In this document: positions 1 through 7,383 of the stretch, one piece after another
How positions within the stretch are numbered: position 1 is the stretch's first letter
Layout of the letters: every line of letters begins with the position of its first letter
Source of the DNA: Planctomycetota bacterium
GTDB taxonomy: Bacteria > Planctomycetota > UBA1135 > GCA-002686595
Reading direction: 5' to 3'
Length of the DNA: 12,643 bases
Assembly (NCBI GenBank): GCA_029259675.1
Contig: JAJDES010000128.1
Location: 1-12,643 of the forward strand
Notes under the pieces: generated by a model
The model's database searches: none
Told to the model about the DNA's origin: nothing
Seen by the model: only the letters and a program-made list of their open reading frames with translations
Made by a program: the position numbers and the translations under genes

Positions 1-41
1 CCTTCACGCGTCGGGGAGATGTTTCCAAAGAGTAGTAAGAT

Positions 42-395
42 ATGAAATCGATTCAAAAGAAGTTGGCTACGCTCTGCGCAGCTCTGTCACTCGTGTTCAT
101 GACGGGTTGCCTTTCAACAGCCCCCGTTCAGTTGCTGCAATCGACCATTCCGCTTGAGGCCGGCACTTACACAGAGCTTGGCGAAGTTAGTGGCAATGCG
201 CGCGGCATCATCGTTCTCGCATTTTCCACAGCCGAGCCGCTTCCGACAAAGGTTGCCCGCGACAGGGCCCTGGCCGAAAACCCGGATGCAGACGCTTTGA
301 TCAACGTGGCCGTTGACTTGCTCTTGATCAATCTGGGCCCGGTACAAATTGTGACCGTGACCGTTTCAGGAACGGCCGTGAAGGTGAATCGCTAA
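42..395 (+). CDS. Small lipoprotein of unknown function
   Basis: Predicted 117-residue lipoprotein. A Lys-rich N-terminus and a hydrophobic stretch (about residues 8-19) lead to the lipobox MTGC, with Cys23 as the lipidation site. The mature part has no residue pattern I can link to an enzyme. It contains a Gly/Val-rich beta-like segment (ELGEVSGNARG, about 46-55), a helix with Arg-Asp-Arg-Ala, then 'DADALINVAVD' and a final beta pair ending in 'VSGTAVKV'. This resembles small TRL-like or other uncharacterised lipoproteins in which a short conserved 'DALI/N' segment precedes a 'GTAVK' strand; that likeness is from memory and weak. The ATG at 42 puts the signal peptide at the N-terminus; the upstream ribosome site is poor (purine-rich AAGAG at about 29-33). 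Tandem hairpins follow directly. It is likely anchored in the outer or inner membrane facing the periplasm. It is complete, and I do not know its role. Confidence 0.85.
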   Translation: MKSIQKKLATLCAALSLVFMTGCLSTAPVQLLQSTIPLEAGTYTELGEVSGNARGIIVLAFSTAEPLPTKVARDRALAENPDADALINVAVDLLLINLGPVQIVTVTVSGTAVKVNR

Positions 396-397
396 AT

Positions 398-419
398 ACA
401 TCTCATCCTATTGAGATGT
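398..419 (+). repeat. Short perfect hairpin just after the first lipoprotein gene
   Basis: ACATCTCA (398-405) pairs perfectly with TGAGATGT (412-419) around a 6-base loop. It begins 2 bases after the stop codon and is followed within 7 bases by a stronger hairpin. It may add to transcript termination or protect the 3' end. There is no long T-run after it. Confidence 0.45.
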
Positions 420-425
420 TCGATC

Positions 426-460
426 AAACAGCCGGTAGGTTCGCCAACCGGCTGTTTGTA
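426..460 (+). terminator. Likely intrinsic terminator of the first lipoprotein gene
   Basis: AAACAGCCGGT (426-436) pairs perfectly with ACCGGCTGTTT (447-457) around a 10-base loop, giving an 11-bp stem. The 3' arm ends in TTT and runs into GTATAT, a weak U-rich tail. The position, 31 bases after the stop codon, fits a factor-independent terminator. The A-run on the 5' arm means it could also act on the opposite strand. Confidence 0.65.
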
Positions 461-614
461 TATCCACTCGACTCTTCCAAGGGAAATTGCAGGAGAGTCC
501 GGCGCGACCATTGGATTGCTCTAACTTCCTGAGAGCGTCAAATCGGTAGCGCGGCTATTCACGTGAACTTCGATCGCTCGTCACACGATTTCTTCTCTCA
601 TTCGCAAGTCCCCC

Positions 615-620
615 AAGGGA
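615..620 (+). promoter_or_regulatory. Ribosome binding site that fixes the start of the second lipoprotein gene
   Basis: AAGGGA ends 5 bases before the ATG at 626. It favours that ATG over the in-frame GTG at 563, which would place 21 polar residues ahead of the signal peptide. Confidence 0.6.
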
Positions 621-625
621 TCAAT

Positions 626-1396
626 ATGCAAATTTCCGCTCTTCGACACTCTTTGCGTGCAGTACTCGGTCTCTGCCTAATCGGAATGCTCAGCGCTTGC
701 GCCGCCGTTCCCACCGATATCCGCAGTACCCCCATGGAGACAAAGCTCCTGGATAGCTTGAACCCGAAGGAAGGTGAAGAGCCCACGCTGCCCATCCCGG
801 CTCGACTGGACTTGCGCACCATACCCACGACCGTTAGCTCGCAGAACAAAGGCGGTACCAAGGGCATCCCCATTATCGGGGACGTCTTTGGAGTCAGTGG
901 AACAGGAGTAAACCGCTATCCCCTGAAGGATATTTGCGAAGAGGCCTTCACTAGGGCCTTGGGCACTACATTCAAGCCCGTGGACAACCGTCCCTCACCC
1001 TTTGCGGACGATCACGTGACCGTACACGTCATTTGGAAGAAATCGCAGATCGAAAACACTTCCAAGAAGATCACCGCTTACTTGGACGCTCAGTGTGAGC
1101 TGCGACTTCCGAATGATCAGCTCATCGAGACTTTTCAAATTGAGAGCGATTCATCCATAGCCACCACCAGTACCGGAACCGATCCGGTCTGGGTTGCGGT
1201 GGTCGACATGGCCAAGAGTTTGAAGCAGGAGATTGCCAGCGCCGAGATTCGCTCCAAGATCGAATCGCATATCACCGAAGAGTGGTTCTGCGAAAAAGAC
1301 GGTCATCCCCGGGGAGATGTGCGCGACAAGGTTTGTTCCGTGCACTCGGATGAAGTCGATACTTATCGCTTCGTGAGTTCCTTGCGCCTGCGCTAG
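626..1396 (+). CDS. Lipoprotein of unknown function
   Basis: Predicted 256-residue lipoprotein. The ATG at 626 has a good ribosome site and gives a classical signal: Arg-containing start, hydrophobic core (about 11-22) and lipobox LSAC with Cys25. The reading frame stays open upstream to a GTG at 563, but that extension would bury the signal peptide. The mature part has a Pro/Thr-rich N-terminal section (about 45-75), a Gly/Ile-rich segment (about 76-97) and then a mixed alpha/beta pattern: a helix around 102-113, strands around 130-136 and 149-160, and a helix around 192-214. This pattern loosely recalls YajG or LPP20-like periplasmic lipoproteins, but I see no diagnostic motif, so the family is unknown. 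There are further cysteines at 104, 157, 222 and 237; the last two could form a disulfide in the C-terminal tail. A strong hairpin follows, shared with the convergent kinase gene. Confidence 0.85.
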   Translation: MQISALRHSLRAVLGLCLIGMLSACAAVPTDIRSTPMETKLLDSLNPKEGEEPTLPIPARLDLRTIPTTVSSQNKGGTKGIPIIGDVFGVSGTGVNRYPLKDICEEAFTRALGTTFKPVDNRPSPFADDHVTVHVIWKKSQIENTSKKITAYLDAQCELRLPNDQLIETFQIESDSSIATTSTGTDPVWVAVVDMAKSLKQEIASAEIRSKIESHITEEWFCEKDGHPRGDVRDKVCSVHSDEVDTYRFVSSLRLR

Positions 1397-1452
1397 ATCG
1401 GGGCAGCTGTTAGTTCCGGGTGCAAGTTATCCGGAATGAACAATATTGAATA

Positions 1453-1500
1453 ATGCAAAGGGCGGGTCCGATCCAAAACGATCGGGCCCGCCCTTTGCAT
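1453..1500. terminator. Bidirectional terminator between convergent genes
   Basis: A 21-bp inverted repeat (1453-1473 with 1480-1500) has one T-G wobble at 1467/1486 and a 6-base loop CAAAAC. It lies between the end of the lipoprotein gene (1396) and the end of the kinase gene (1578). Read on the minus strand, the stem is followed by ATTATTCAATATTG, a T-rich tract, so it fits a terminator for the kinase best. On the plus strand the tail is not T-rich, although the arm itself ends CCCTTTGCAT. Confidence 0.7.
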
Positions 1501-1577
1501 GGAAGCATGTGTTGGAGGAGCTCAACCCTGCGACCTGTCGGACGCGCTGAGCGGGGATGAATCAGGCCTGCGCGTTG

Positions 1578-4500
1578 CTAGGGCTTACCCCAGCCGCACA
1601 TTCTGCAGCTCTTGTCGGTTGATCTAAGCCAGACATCATTCCAGAGGCCCTCGCGCAACCCGGGATCGTGATCGGAAACGTTGTCACTGATCTGTGGGCA
1701 ATACATGCCGCCCGAGTCACCGGCTTGCTCATAGAGGTAAACACCATCGAAATTGTCGAGTGGTCTTCCTCGCAGGGCTTCCACCACTTTTGATGAGCGC
1801 CCGGGAAGTGCCACATATCTGCTGGTGTTGGAATTGCCATTGGAATCGATGATCGTGACTTCGACGGGGTTTCTAGTTGGGGTCCAGTCTCGATTGCGCA
1901 AGTCATCCAGCGAGTAAGGCAAGCTTACGAGCAACTTGCGCCCTTCCCCTGCATTGGACTCTTGCAGTTGGATCGCGAGGTCCTCGCCCACGCAGGTGGC
2001 CGTCGCGCTGGCGATTTCTTCGTCGGCTTCGAGCTCAAAGATTGTCAAGCCGTCCGCTCCGGCCTTGAATTGAGCACTTAGCGCCTGCGGTCCGGAGCTG
2101 TCTTGGTTGAACTCAAGCTTTATCGGCACGGACTCGTTGCCGAGCAAGTCAACCATCACAAGCTCTAGCACGTTTTTGCCCTCACGCAGGTCCCGTTCCG
2201 CGTTCCAGCTGGCTCCATCGATTGAGATCGCACGGCCGTCAATGAGAGCATTCTGAAGTGGTTCGGATGCCGTCCCGGAAACCAGTAGCTTGCCTCCCCC
2301 CTCCTTCAACTCGCTTGCTTCGAGCGTGGGGGCCAATCGATCCACTCTAAATTCAACAAACGCATCGCGTGGATTTCCGGCCAAATCTTTGGCGGTCAGG
2401 GTGAGTCTGCAGTCGGCTTCCAATGCGCCAGGGGGGAGTGGCATGCTTAATTCAATGCGGCCATCGCGCCCAAGTTCGGCATTTGCTGTGGTCGCATCGC
2501 CACTCACGCTGGAAGTTAGCGTAGCCACAATTTCAGGATCCTTGCCCAAGTTCGGGTCATTGATCGTGGCTTTGATCGAGAGATCAAATCCTTTGCGCGG
2601 GCCCTTTCCCGGCTCAGAAATGCTGATGTCGGGTCCATCCCGATCTACCTTCAGTTGTAACTCTTGACCGTCCAGCTTCGTGTCTTGATTCGGGAAGTAC
2701 CAGCTCAGTTGCAAGCTGTCGTCGTTGCGAAGTCCTGAATCATCGATCCGGATGGTCTTTGAAAAACTGCCGTCGGCGCTAATTTCGACTGGAATGAACT
2801 CCATGCCGCTGGCTCCATAGAGGAACAGGTCGCCCTCCGGCATCTGCCCTCCGGGAATACCACCTTTGATGGTGAATTCCGTGCCCTTGGTTATGAAGAC
2901 ATTGTTCGTGCCCGTGCTGTCATCGACGCGCGCAGGTAGCTCGAGGTCGGCGCCCAGGCTCGGGTCGCGGCGAATGCTAAAGCTGCTGTTGAAGCTGTTC
3001 TCGCTATCCTGCGCAACCGAGATGCCCCAATTCTCAATGCCGAGTGCCGGATTGATATTGAAGGAGACATTGCCCTCGGCATTCGGAGTTTGCTGCGTGA
3101 CAACGGCACCGTTTCTGGTCAGGGCAACCGGCCATGCGCTCGGGTCGTCGCCCTCGGGAATGTTCGCGAGGGACACCTGCAACGAGATCATTTCGTCGGT
3201 GACGATGTTGGCCGACTTCTCATTGATTTCTGTCCATGCGCCGGCGGAGCCCATCAATAGGGAGCCGAAGCCGGCTCGTTTGGGCTCAACAATGACGCCT
3301 CCACCTTGTTTTCCGATGCCACCATTGGTGTAAATCAAGCCGGCGATCAGCAGCAGGAGGGTGGCGACGATTGCGATCGGTGCGAGTTTGCTGGCGTGTT
3401 CGAAGGTTGGCCGGGGAAACTTGCGTAGGAAGTTCTTCAGCGCAGTCTTGCTGTTGACTGCGAGGGCCTCCTCCAATTCGCCCATAAGATTCGTCGCGTT
3501 TTCCGGTCGCTCCTCGGGAGCCTTAGCCAAGCAGCGCAGCATCACCACTTCGATGGCTTCGGGGATCTTGGGCTCCAGCTGAAATTCTTGCAGCGGTCTG
3601 GGCATGCCGTGCAAGTGCTGATCCATGAATTCCGCTTGAGTCTTAGCTTTGAACGGCCGCTTGCCGGAAATCAGCTCGTAAAAAATGATTCCAACGGCGT
3701 AGAGGTCGCTGCGATTCGTTACTTCTTCGGCTTTCCACTGCTCGGGCGACATGTAGGCCGGGGTGCCGATCATTTGGCCGCCCTGTGTCAATTCGACGCC
3801 GCCGGTTACATCGCGAAAAACATGGGCCACGCCGAAGTCGGCAATGCGCAATTTTTCGTCTTCTTCGCCCCCGTGCTCCACCAGCAAGTTCTCGGGCTTG
3901 AGGTCGCGGTGCACGACGCCTTTGGCATGTGCGAGTTCGAGGCCGCGCAGGAGTTGCTGTGTGAGGGTCAATGCTCGATCAAGTTCCATCGGCCCCTTCA
4001 TCTCGCGCATAATGTCGAGCAAGCTGCGGCCTTCAATCAGATCCATGGTGAAGTAGAGCGAGGGACCCAACTCACCAAAGTCGCGCAGGGGCACGATGTT
4101 GTCGTGCATCAAGCTCAACATCACATCGATTTCCTGCAGGAATCGGTCGCGGATCTGCGCACCACTTGCCAGGTGTGTGTGCAAAACCTTCAGAGCAAAG
4201 TGGCGACCGAGCAGAGTGTCCTCGACGCGGTAAACCGTTCCGAATGAGCCCTTGCCCAATTGCGAAAGGACACGGAACTTGCCGCCGATCAAATCTCCCG
4301 GCCCGGCGTTCTCCGGAGTCACATCGCTCACAGCCGTTTTGCCTGCGCGGCCGGGAGGAGGCGAGCCCGCCCCCGAACTGTCGGTGGGACCCGAGGCTGT
4401 CGTTGAGTCGACCTCTAAGGATTCCGGAGTCGGTTCGGAGGCCGTCGTGGCGTCCATCGACAATTCTTCTGTCGTCGGTTCCTTGCGGGGAGAGCGGGTT

Positions 4501-4745
4501 TCGTGGGACTCCTTTTCGGAGCCGCCGGCAGGTTCATCGATCGTGGGACTGACTTCACCCGCGGATCCGTCCACAACCGTCGACTCGACCGGAGGCGGAT
4601 CATCAGGTTGCCCCATGCCCTCGGCACCGGTGGGGGGTAGGGCCATGTTCCACGCTCCCTCTTCACCGCCGTCGCAGCGTTCACAGCGACTTCCGGGGGA
4701 TGAAAGAGGTGCGCCACAATTCGAACAGCTGAGCTCTGCAGGCAT
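1578..4745 (-). CDS. Transmembrane Ser/Thr protein kinase with zinc ribbon and Ig-like sensor region
   Basis: A 1055-residue PknB/Hanks-type kinase. In order: a zinc ribbon with Cys7, Cys10, Cys21 and Cys24; a long acidic, Ser/Thr/Pro-rich and probably disordered linker (about 28-150); a kinase domain (about 157-430); one membrane segment (about 454-473); and a large presumed periplasmic part (474-1055). The kinase looks catalytically complete: Gly loop GKGSFG (164-169), Lys186, helix-C Glu205, HRD with Asp281, Lys283 and Asn286, DFG at 303-305, and GTPAYMSPE in the activation loop with Thr328. It should phosphorylate Ser/Thr in the cytoplasm in response to an envelope signal. The outer part looks like at least three beta-sandwich (Ig/Big-like) modules whose joints read 'VDRDGPD' (about 700), 'VDRLAPT' (about 801) and 'NQDSSGP' (about 880). 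The last 55 residues hold Cys1016, Cys1047 and Cys1050. The ATG at 4745 is preceded by AAGAGAA. The gene is divergent from the sulfatase-like gene; its target is unknown. Confidence 0.95.
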   Translation of the reverse strand: MPAELSCSNCGAPLSSPGSRCERCDGGEEGAWNMALPPTGAEGMGQPDDPPPVESTVVDGSAGEVSPTIDEPAGGSEKESHETRSPRKEPTTEELSMDATTASEPTPESLEVDSTTASGPTDSSGAGSPPPGRAGKTAVSDVTPENAGPGDLIGGKFRVLSQLGKGSFGTVYRVEDTLLGRHFALKVLHTHLASGAQIRDRFLQEIDVMLSLMHDNIVPLRDFGELGPSLYFTMDLIEGRSLLDIMREMKGPMELDRALTLTQQLLRGLELAHAKGVVHRDLKPENLLVEHGGEEDEKLRIADFGVAHVFRDVTGGVELTQGGQMIGTPAYMSPEQWKAEEVTNRSDLYAVGIIFYELISGKRPFKAKTQAEFMDQHLHGMPRPLQEFQLEPKIPEAIEVVMLRCLAKAPEERPENATNLMGELEEALAVNSKTALKNFLRKFPRPTFEHASKLAPIAIVATLLLLIAGLIYTNGGIGKQGGGVIVEPKRAGFGSLLMGSAGAWTEINEKSANIVTDEMISLQVSLANIPEGDDPSAWPVALTRNGAVVTQQTPNAEGNVSFNINPALGIENWGISVAQDSENSFNSSFSIRRDPSLGADLELPARVDDSTGTNNVFITKGTEFTIKGGIPGGQMPEGDLFLYGASGMEFIPVEISADGSFSKTIRIDDSGLRNDDSLQLSWYFPNQDTKLDGQELQLKVDRDGPDISISEPGKGPRKGFDLSIKATINDPNLGKDPEIVATLTSSVSGDATTANAELGRDGRIELSMPLPPGALEADCRLTLTAKDLAGNPRDAFVEFRVDRLAPTLEASELKEGGGKLLVSGTASEPLQNALIDGRAISIDGASWNAERDLREGKNVLELVMVDLLGNESVPIKLEFNQDSSGPQALSAQFKAGADGLTIFELEADEEIASATATCVGEDLAIQLQESNAGEGRKLLVSLPYSLDDLRNRDWTPTRNPVEVTIIDSNGNSNTSRYVALPGRSSKVVEALRGRPLDNFDGVYLYEQAGDSGGMYCPQISDNVSDHDPGLREGLWNDVWLRSTDKSCRMCGWGKP

Positions 4746-5136
4746 GATTCTCTTAGTCTAGCTAGGGGAAGGTGCCGGATACCATCGGAAGCGGTCGCTG
4801 TCCGTAGCAATGGGTACTGGGACCACATGTGGACCTTTCGACCAGAATTCCGGGCACCTTCATAGGTCATTTGGGCCTGGGCAGCCAAGAAAAGGAGTGG
4901 ATGAGTTCCCCACCGAAAAGGGGGGGAGAGGCCGGTGCAGTACGAATCGCGGCCGGGGTAATGTTTGCATGGGGACCCCGCCGCGAGGGGTCTTCGCCCC
5001 GTCTCGCCGAAGGGAGTGGGCCCTGGCGGAATGCGTGGTGAGCTTGTGGAGTCGCAGCCCCGCTTCGAATGGGTCGGACGCTTGCCCTGCGTCTATAATC
5101 CGAGGGCCTGTGGCCCCAACGACACTTCAGAATTTC
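4746..5136. other. Divergent intergenic region, GC-rich and full of hairpins
   Basis: 391 bases lie between the divergent kinase and sulfatase-like starts. The frame of the sulfatase-like gene stays open back to an ATG at 4810, but the extra 109 residues are Gly/Arg/Pro-rich, show no protein-like pattern and would precede a lipoprotein signal, so I treat the region as non-coding. It holds a 10-bp palindrome CCACATGTGG (4823-4832), a run of seven G (4920-4926) and several stems. GACCCC (4974-4979) pairs with GGGGTC (4987-4992); the same GGGG (4987-4990) can instead pair with CCCC (4997-5000) around TCTTCG. CGCC/AGGG (5005-5008, 5011-5014) pairs with CCCT/GGCG (5021-5028). GGGCC (5104-5108) pairs with GGCCC (5112-5116). 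It matches no RNA family I can recognise (checked by eye against SRP, RNase P, tmRNA and tRNA). Confidence 0.5.
5094..5099 (+). promoter_or_regulatory. Candidate -10 box of the sulfatase-like gene
   Basis: A perfect TATAAT sits 37 bases before the chosen ATG at 5137, in otherwise GC-rich DNA. I see no good -35 box at 16-18 bases spacing and no extended -10 TG, so either an activator or a different sigma factor would be needed, or the match is chance. A start near 5105 would place the GGGCC hairpin at the very 5' end of the mRNA. Confidence 0.35.
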
Positions 5137-7383
5137 ATGAACGCAGCTCGCACTCGCATTGCCATTTTGCTCGGAGCTCTACTCTCCAGCTTGCCGCTCG
5201 CATGCGGATCCCAAGTAGATTTCGAATTGGAGCGGGATACGCCGGTGGTGCTGATCATTATCGACACACTGCGCGCGGATCACATGGGTGTGTACGACTA
5301 CGAGTTGGACAACACTCCTGTGCTGTCGGAGTTTGCGAAAACGGCGTATCAGTTCGACGCAAACTCAACCCAGTGCAATTCGACCTTCCCCTCGATCACT
5401 TCGATCATGACGGGGCTGTACCCCAAGACCCATCGCAATTATGTGCCGGTGCCCCTGGAGGGGACGACAGTCGCAAACACAGGGACGCAATCCTGGGCCG
5501 AGCGCATGAAGTCGGTCGACTATCACGCGTTGGCTGCCGTCAGCCATCCGGTGTGGACCAGCGAAGATGTGAACACTGCGGTGCGCCGATCTTGGGATGA
5601 GTTTTCAACGATTCCGGCCGAGCTGCCGCGCAGCGAACGCAACGAGTTGGATCATGCGGGCTTCACCAACGAGCGCGGCTTTGCGCTTTTGGATGGATAC
5701 GAAAAGAATTTCGGCGACAAGCCGCTATTTCTTTGGATGCATTACTTCGATCCGCACACGGAGTACGCACCTCCGGTGGGCTATCGGGATCGCTATCTGG
5801 AGCATCACCTCAAACAGGCCGGCCTGGAGGATTTCCTGCCGGCGCTGACCAAGCGCGACCCCAAGCAGCGCAAGGTTTGGATTAGCACCAAGGCGCCCAA
5901 GGATAAGGTTGAGGCCCTGCGCTTGGCCAACGGGCGCGCGCTATACGACGAGGAAATCCTTTACTGCGATTATGAAATCGGACGCCTCTTTGACAGGTTG
6001 CGCGAGATGGATGTGTATGACGACGCTTTGATCGTTGTCATGGCCGATCACGGTGAAAACATGGAACCGGCTGAGTGGGGGCATGGCCGAATTAATTTTA
6101 CGCACCAACGGTTGTACGAAGGTGTTGCGGCAACCCCGCTTTTGATTCGATTGCCGGGTCAAGCGGAAGGCATTCGGATCACCCAGTTGACGCAAAATAT
6201 TGACGTTTTGCCGACGGTGATGGAATTGCTGAATCTACCTGCGGGAAGTCCGGTCGAGGGTCGCAGTTTGGTCTCGTTGATGCGTGAGCCGCAGCAAAAG
6301 TTGCACGAGCGGGTCTACATTGAGGCTTCCGACAATGTGGAAAAAGCGATCAAGACGGATGAAATCAAGTTCATTGATCCCGGCGTAGAAGATGCGTTGG
6401 CGGAGGTTTATCGCTGGCGCCAGGACAAGGAGGAGAGCGAGGATTTGGTTGGCAGCTTGGACGAGGAGGTCGTTGGAGAATTCACGCAATGGATGGGAGA
6501 CTTCCGCATTCGCGACTGCCTGCGGATTCGAATCGAGCCGGCCAAAGAGCCCTATTCGATCGATATGACGATGCAGGTCCTCGATACAACGATCGACCGC
6601 GTTTTGGGCCTCGATAAGGGAATTGTCAGCGAAGACGGCCATTCGCTTCGTTTTCAGGGACAAGTCACAGAGACGCTTGAGGCCTATGTTTTTATGGCCA
6701 AACGCGAGTCAACAATCATTTGGGAGTTGGAGACCTCACTTCCCGGGGCCGGCCACGAACATGTCTTCTTGGGTCGCTTGCCGATCTCTTCCAGTGCTGC
6801 AATCCCAGTGTTTAGCGCCACGGAAAGCGAGGGGCATGCGCAGCCCGTGCTCGACATCAGCAGCCGCTCCGATGGATTCGATTTTGAATTGCAAGTCGAT
6901 CCTGCCCAGCTGACCGAGTTTGAATTCAGGCTGAAGGACCGGCTTGAGTTGCGTCGCATGGAGTGGGGTGGGGGAACGGGTTTTGAGCAAACCTACTTTG
7001 ACGACGGCCGCATGGGCGATGTCGGAACAAAGACCAAGCTAAAGTTGCAATCGACGGGAGTTGAGCGTCCGACCGCAAAGCTCGACGTTCAGGGGGATCC
7101 GGAGTCGGTAATCTTCCTTTTGCGAAGCGACGGCCAATGGCCTGACTTTGAACGAGTTCGCTTGAACGGAAAAGCCGTGGAGACCACAAGGCTCCAGTTT
7201 GTTTTGCCGGCCCCGCCGGATGGTCGAATTCTATCGGCCATGTTTACCGGGCCCGAAGAAAACCCGCCGCCCGGCGCGATTCAAATCTGGTTGGAAAGCG
7301 GAGCGGGGCCGGTTGGAATCGACGGATCAAGCTTGGACCCGGAATTGGCGGAGCAGTTGCGGGCTTTGGGCTATCTGCGCTAG
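5137..7383 (+). CDS. Sulfatase-fold lipoprotein with Thr in the nucleophile position
   Basis: A 748-residue alkaline-phosphatase-superfamily protein (sulfatase type, PF00884). The ATG at 5137 gives a lipoprotein signal with lipobox LACG (Cys23), so it likely acts in the periplasm or on the outer membrane. Catalytic fold: 'VVLIIIDTLRADHMG' (37-51, metal ligand Asp43), 'STFPSITSIMTGLYP' (82-96), 'HYFDPH' (202-207), 'ADHGE' (303-307), and His316 and His323 before 'LYEG'. The sulfatase signature Cys-x-Pro-x-Arg reads Thr83-Phe-Pro-Ser-Ile, so there is no Cys or Ser to become formylglycine; Thr83 resembles the Thr nucleophile of phosphodiesterases such as NPP. Phosphoester hydrolysis or transfer is therefore more likely than sulfate ester hydrolysis (inference). 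About residues 400-730 form a further, unidentified, beta-rich region. The end reads 'LRALGYLR', a tail often seen in bacterial proteins of this type. The ribosome site is weak. It is convergent with a second sulfatase-fold gene; the substrate is unknown. Confidence 0.9.
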   Translation: MNAARTRIAILLGALLSSLPLACGSQVDFELERDTPVVLIIIDTLRADHMGVYDYELDNTPVLSEFAKTAYQFDANSTQCNSTFPSITSIMTGLYPKTHRNYVPVPLEGTTVANTGTQSWAERMKSVDYHALAAVSHPVWTSEDVNTAVRRSWDEFSTIPAELPRSERNELDHAGFTNERGFALLDGYEKNFGDKPLFLWMHYFDPHTEYAPPVGYRDRYLEHHLKQAGLEDFLPALTKRDPKQRKVWISTKAPKDKVEALRLANGRALYDEEILYCDYEIGRLFDRLREMDVYDDALIVVMADHGENMEPAEWGHGRINFTHQRLYEGVAATPLLIRLPGQAEGIRITQLTQNIDVLPTVMELLNLPAGSPVEGRSLVSLMREPQQKLHERVYIEASDNVEKAIKTDEIKFIDPGVEDALAEVYRWRQDKEESEDLVGSLDEEVVGEFTQWMGDFRIRDCLRIRIEPAKEPYSIDMTMQVLDTTIDRVLGLDKGIVSEDGHSLRFQGQVTETLEAYVFMAKRESTIIWELETSLPGAGHEHVFLGRLPISSSAAIPVFSATESEGHAQPVLDISSRSDGFDFELQVDPAQLTEFEFRLKDRLELRRMEWGGGTGFEQTYFDDGRMGDVGTKTKLKLQSTGVERPTAKLDVQGDPESVIFLLRSDGQWPDFERVRLNGKAVETTRLQFVLPAPPDGRILSAMFTGPEENPPPGAIQIWLESGAGPVGIDGSSLDPELAEQLRALGYLR

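Noticed and set aside
3588..4247. Open 219-residue plus-strand frame opposite the kinase domain
   Set aside because: It lies wholly antisense to conserved kinase motifs (HRD, DFG, SPE), is rich in His/Gln/Val in the way kinase complements are, and has no family pattern. It is a shadow of the kinase codons.
4252..4761. Open 169-residue plus-strand frame opposite the kinase linker and zinc ribbon
   Set aside because: It is antisense to the Ser/Thr-rich linker and ribbon, low in complexity, and extends across the kinase start without its own upstream signals.
4930..5040. SRP RNA or another classical structured RNA, suggested by GCCGAAGGGAGTGGGCC
   Set aside because: The SRP core needs GGAAG and AGCA in defined loops, which are missing. 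I also found no RNase P, tmRNA or tRNA landmarks.
5050..5090. tRNA-like TTCGAAT loop
   Set aside because: Flanking bases do not form a T-stem, and no anticodon or acceptor stem can be drawn.
4810..5136. N-terminal extension of the sulfatase-like protein from an ATG at 4810
   Set aside because: The 109 added residues are Gly/Arg/Pro-rich without pattern and would precede a clear lipoprotein signal that starts at the ATG at 5137.
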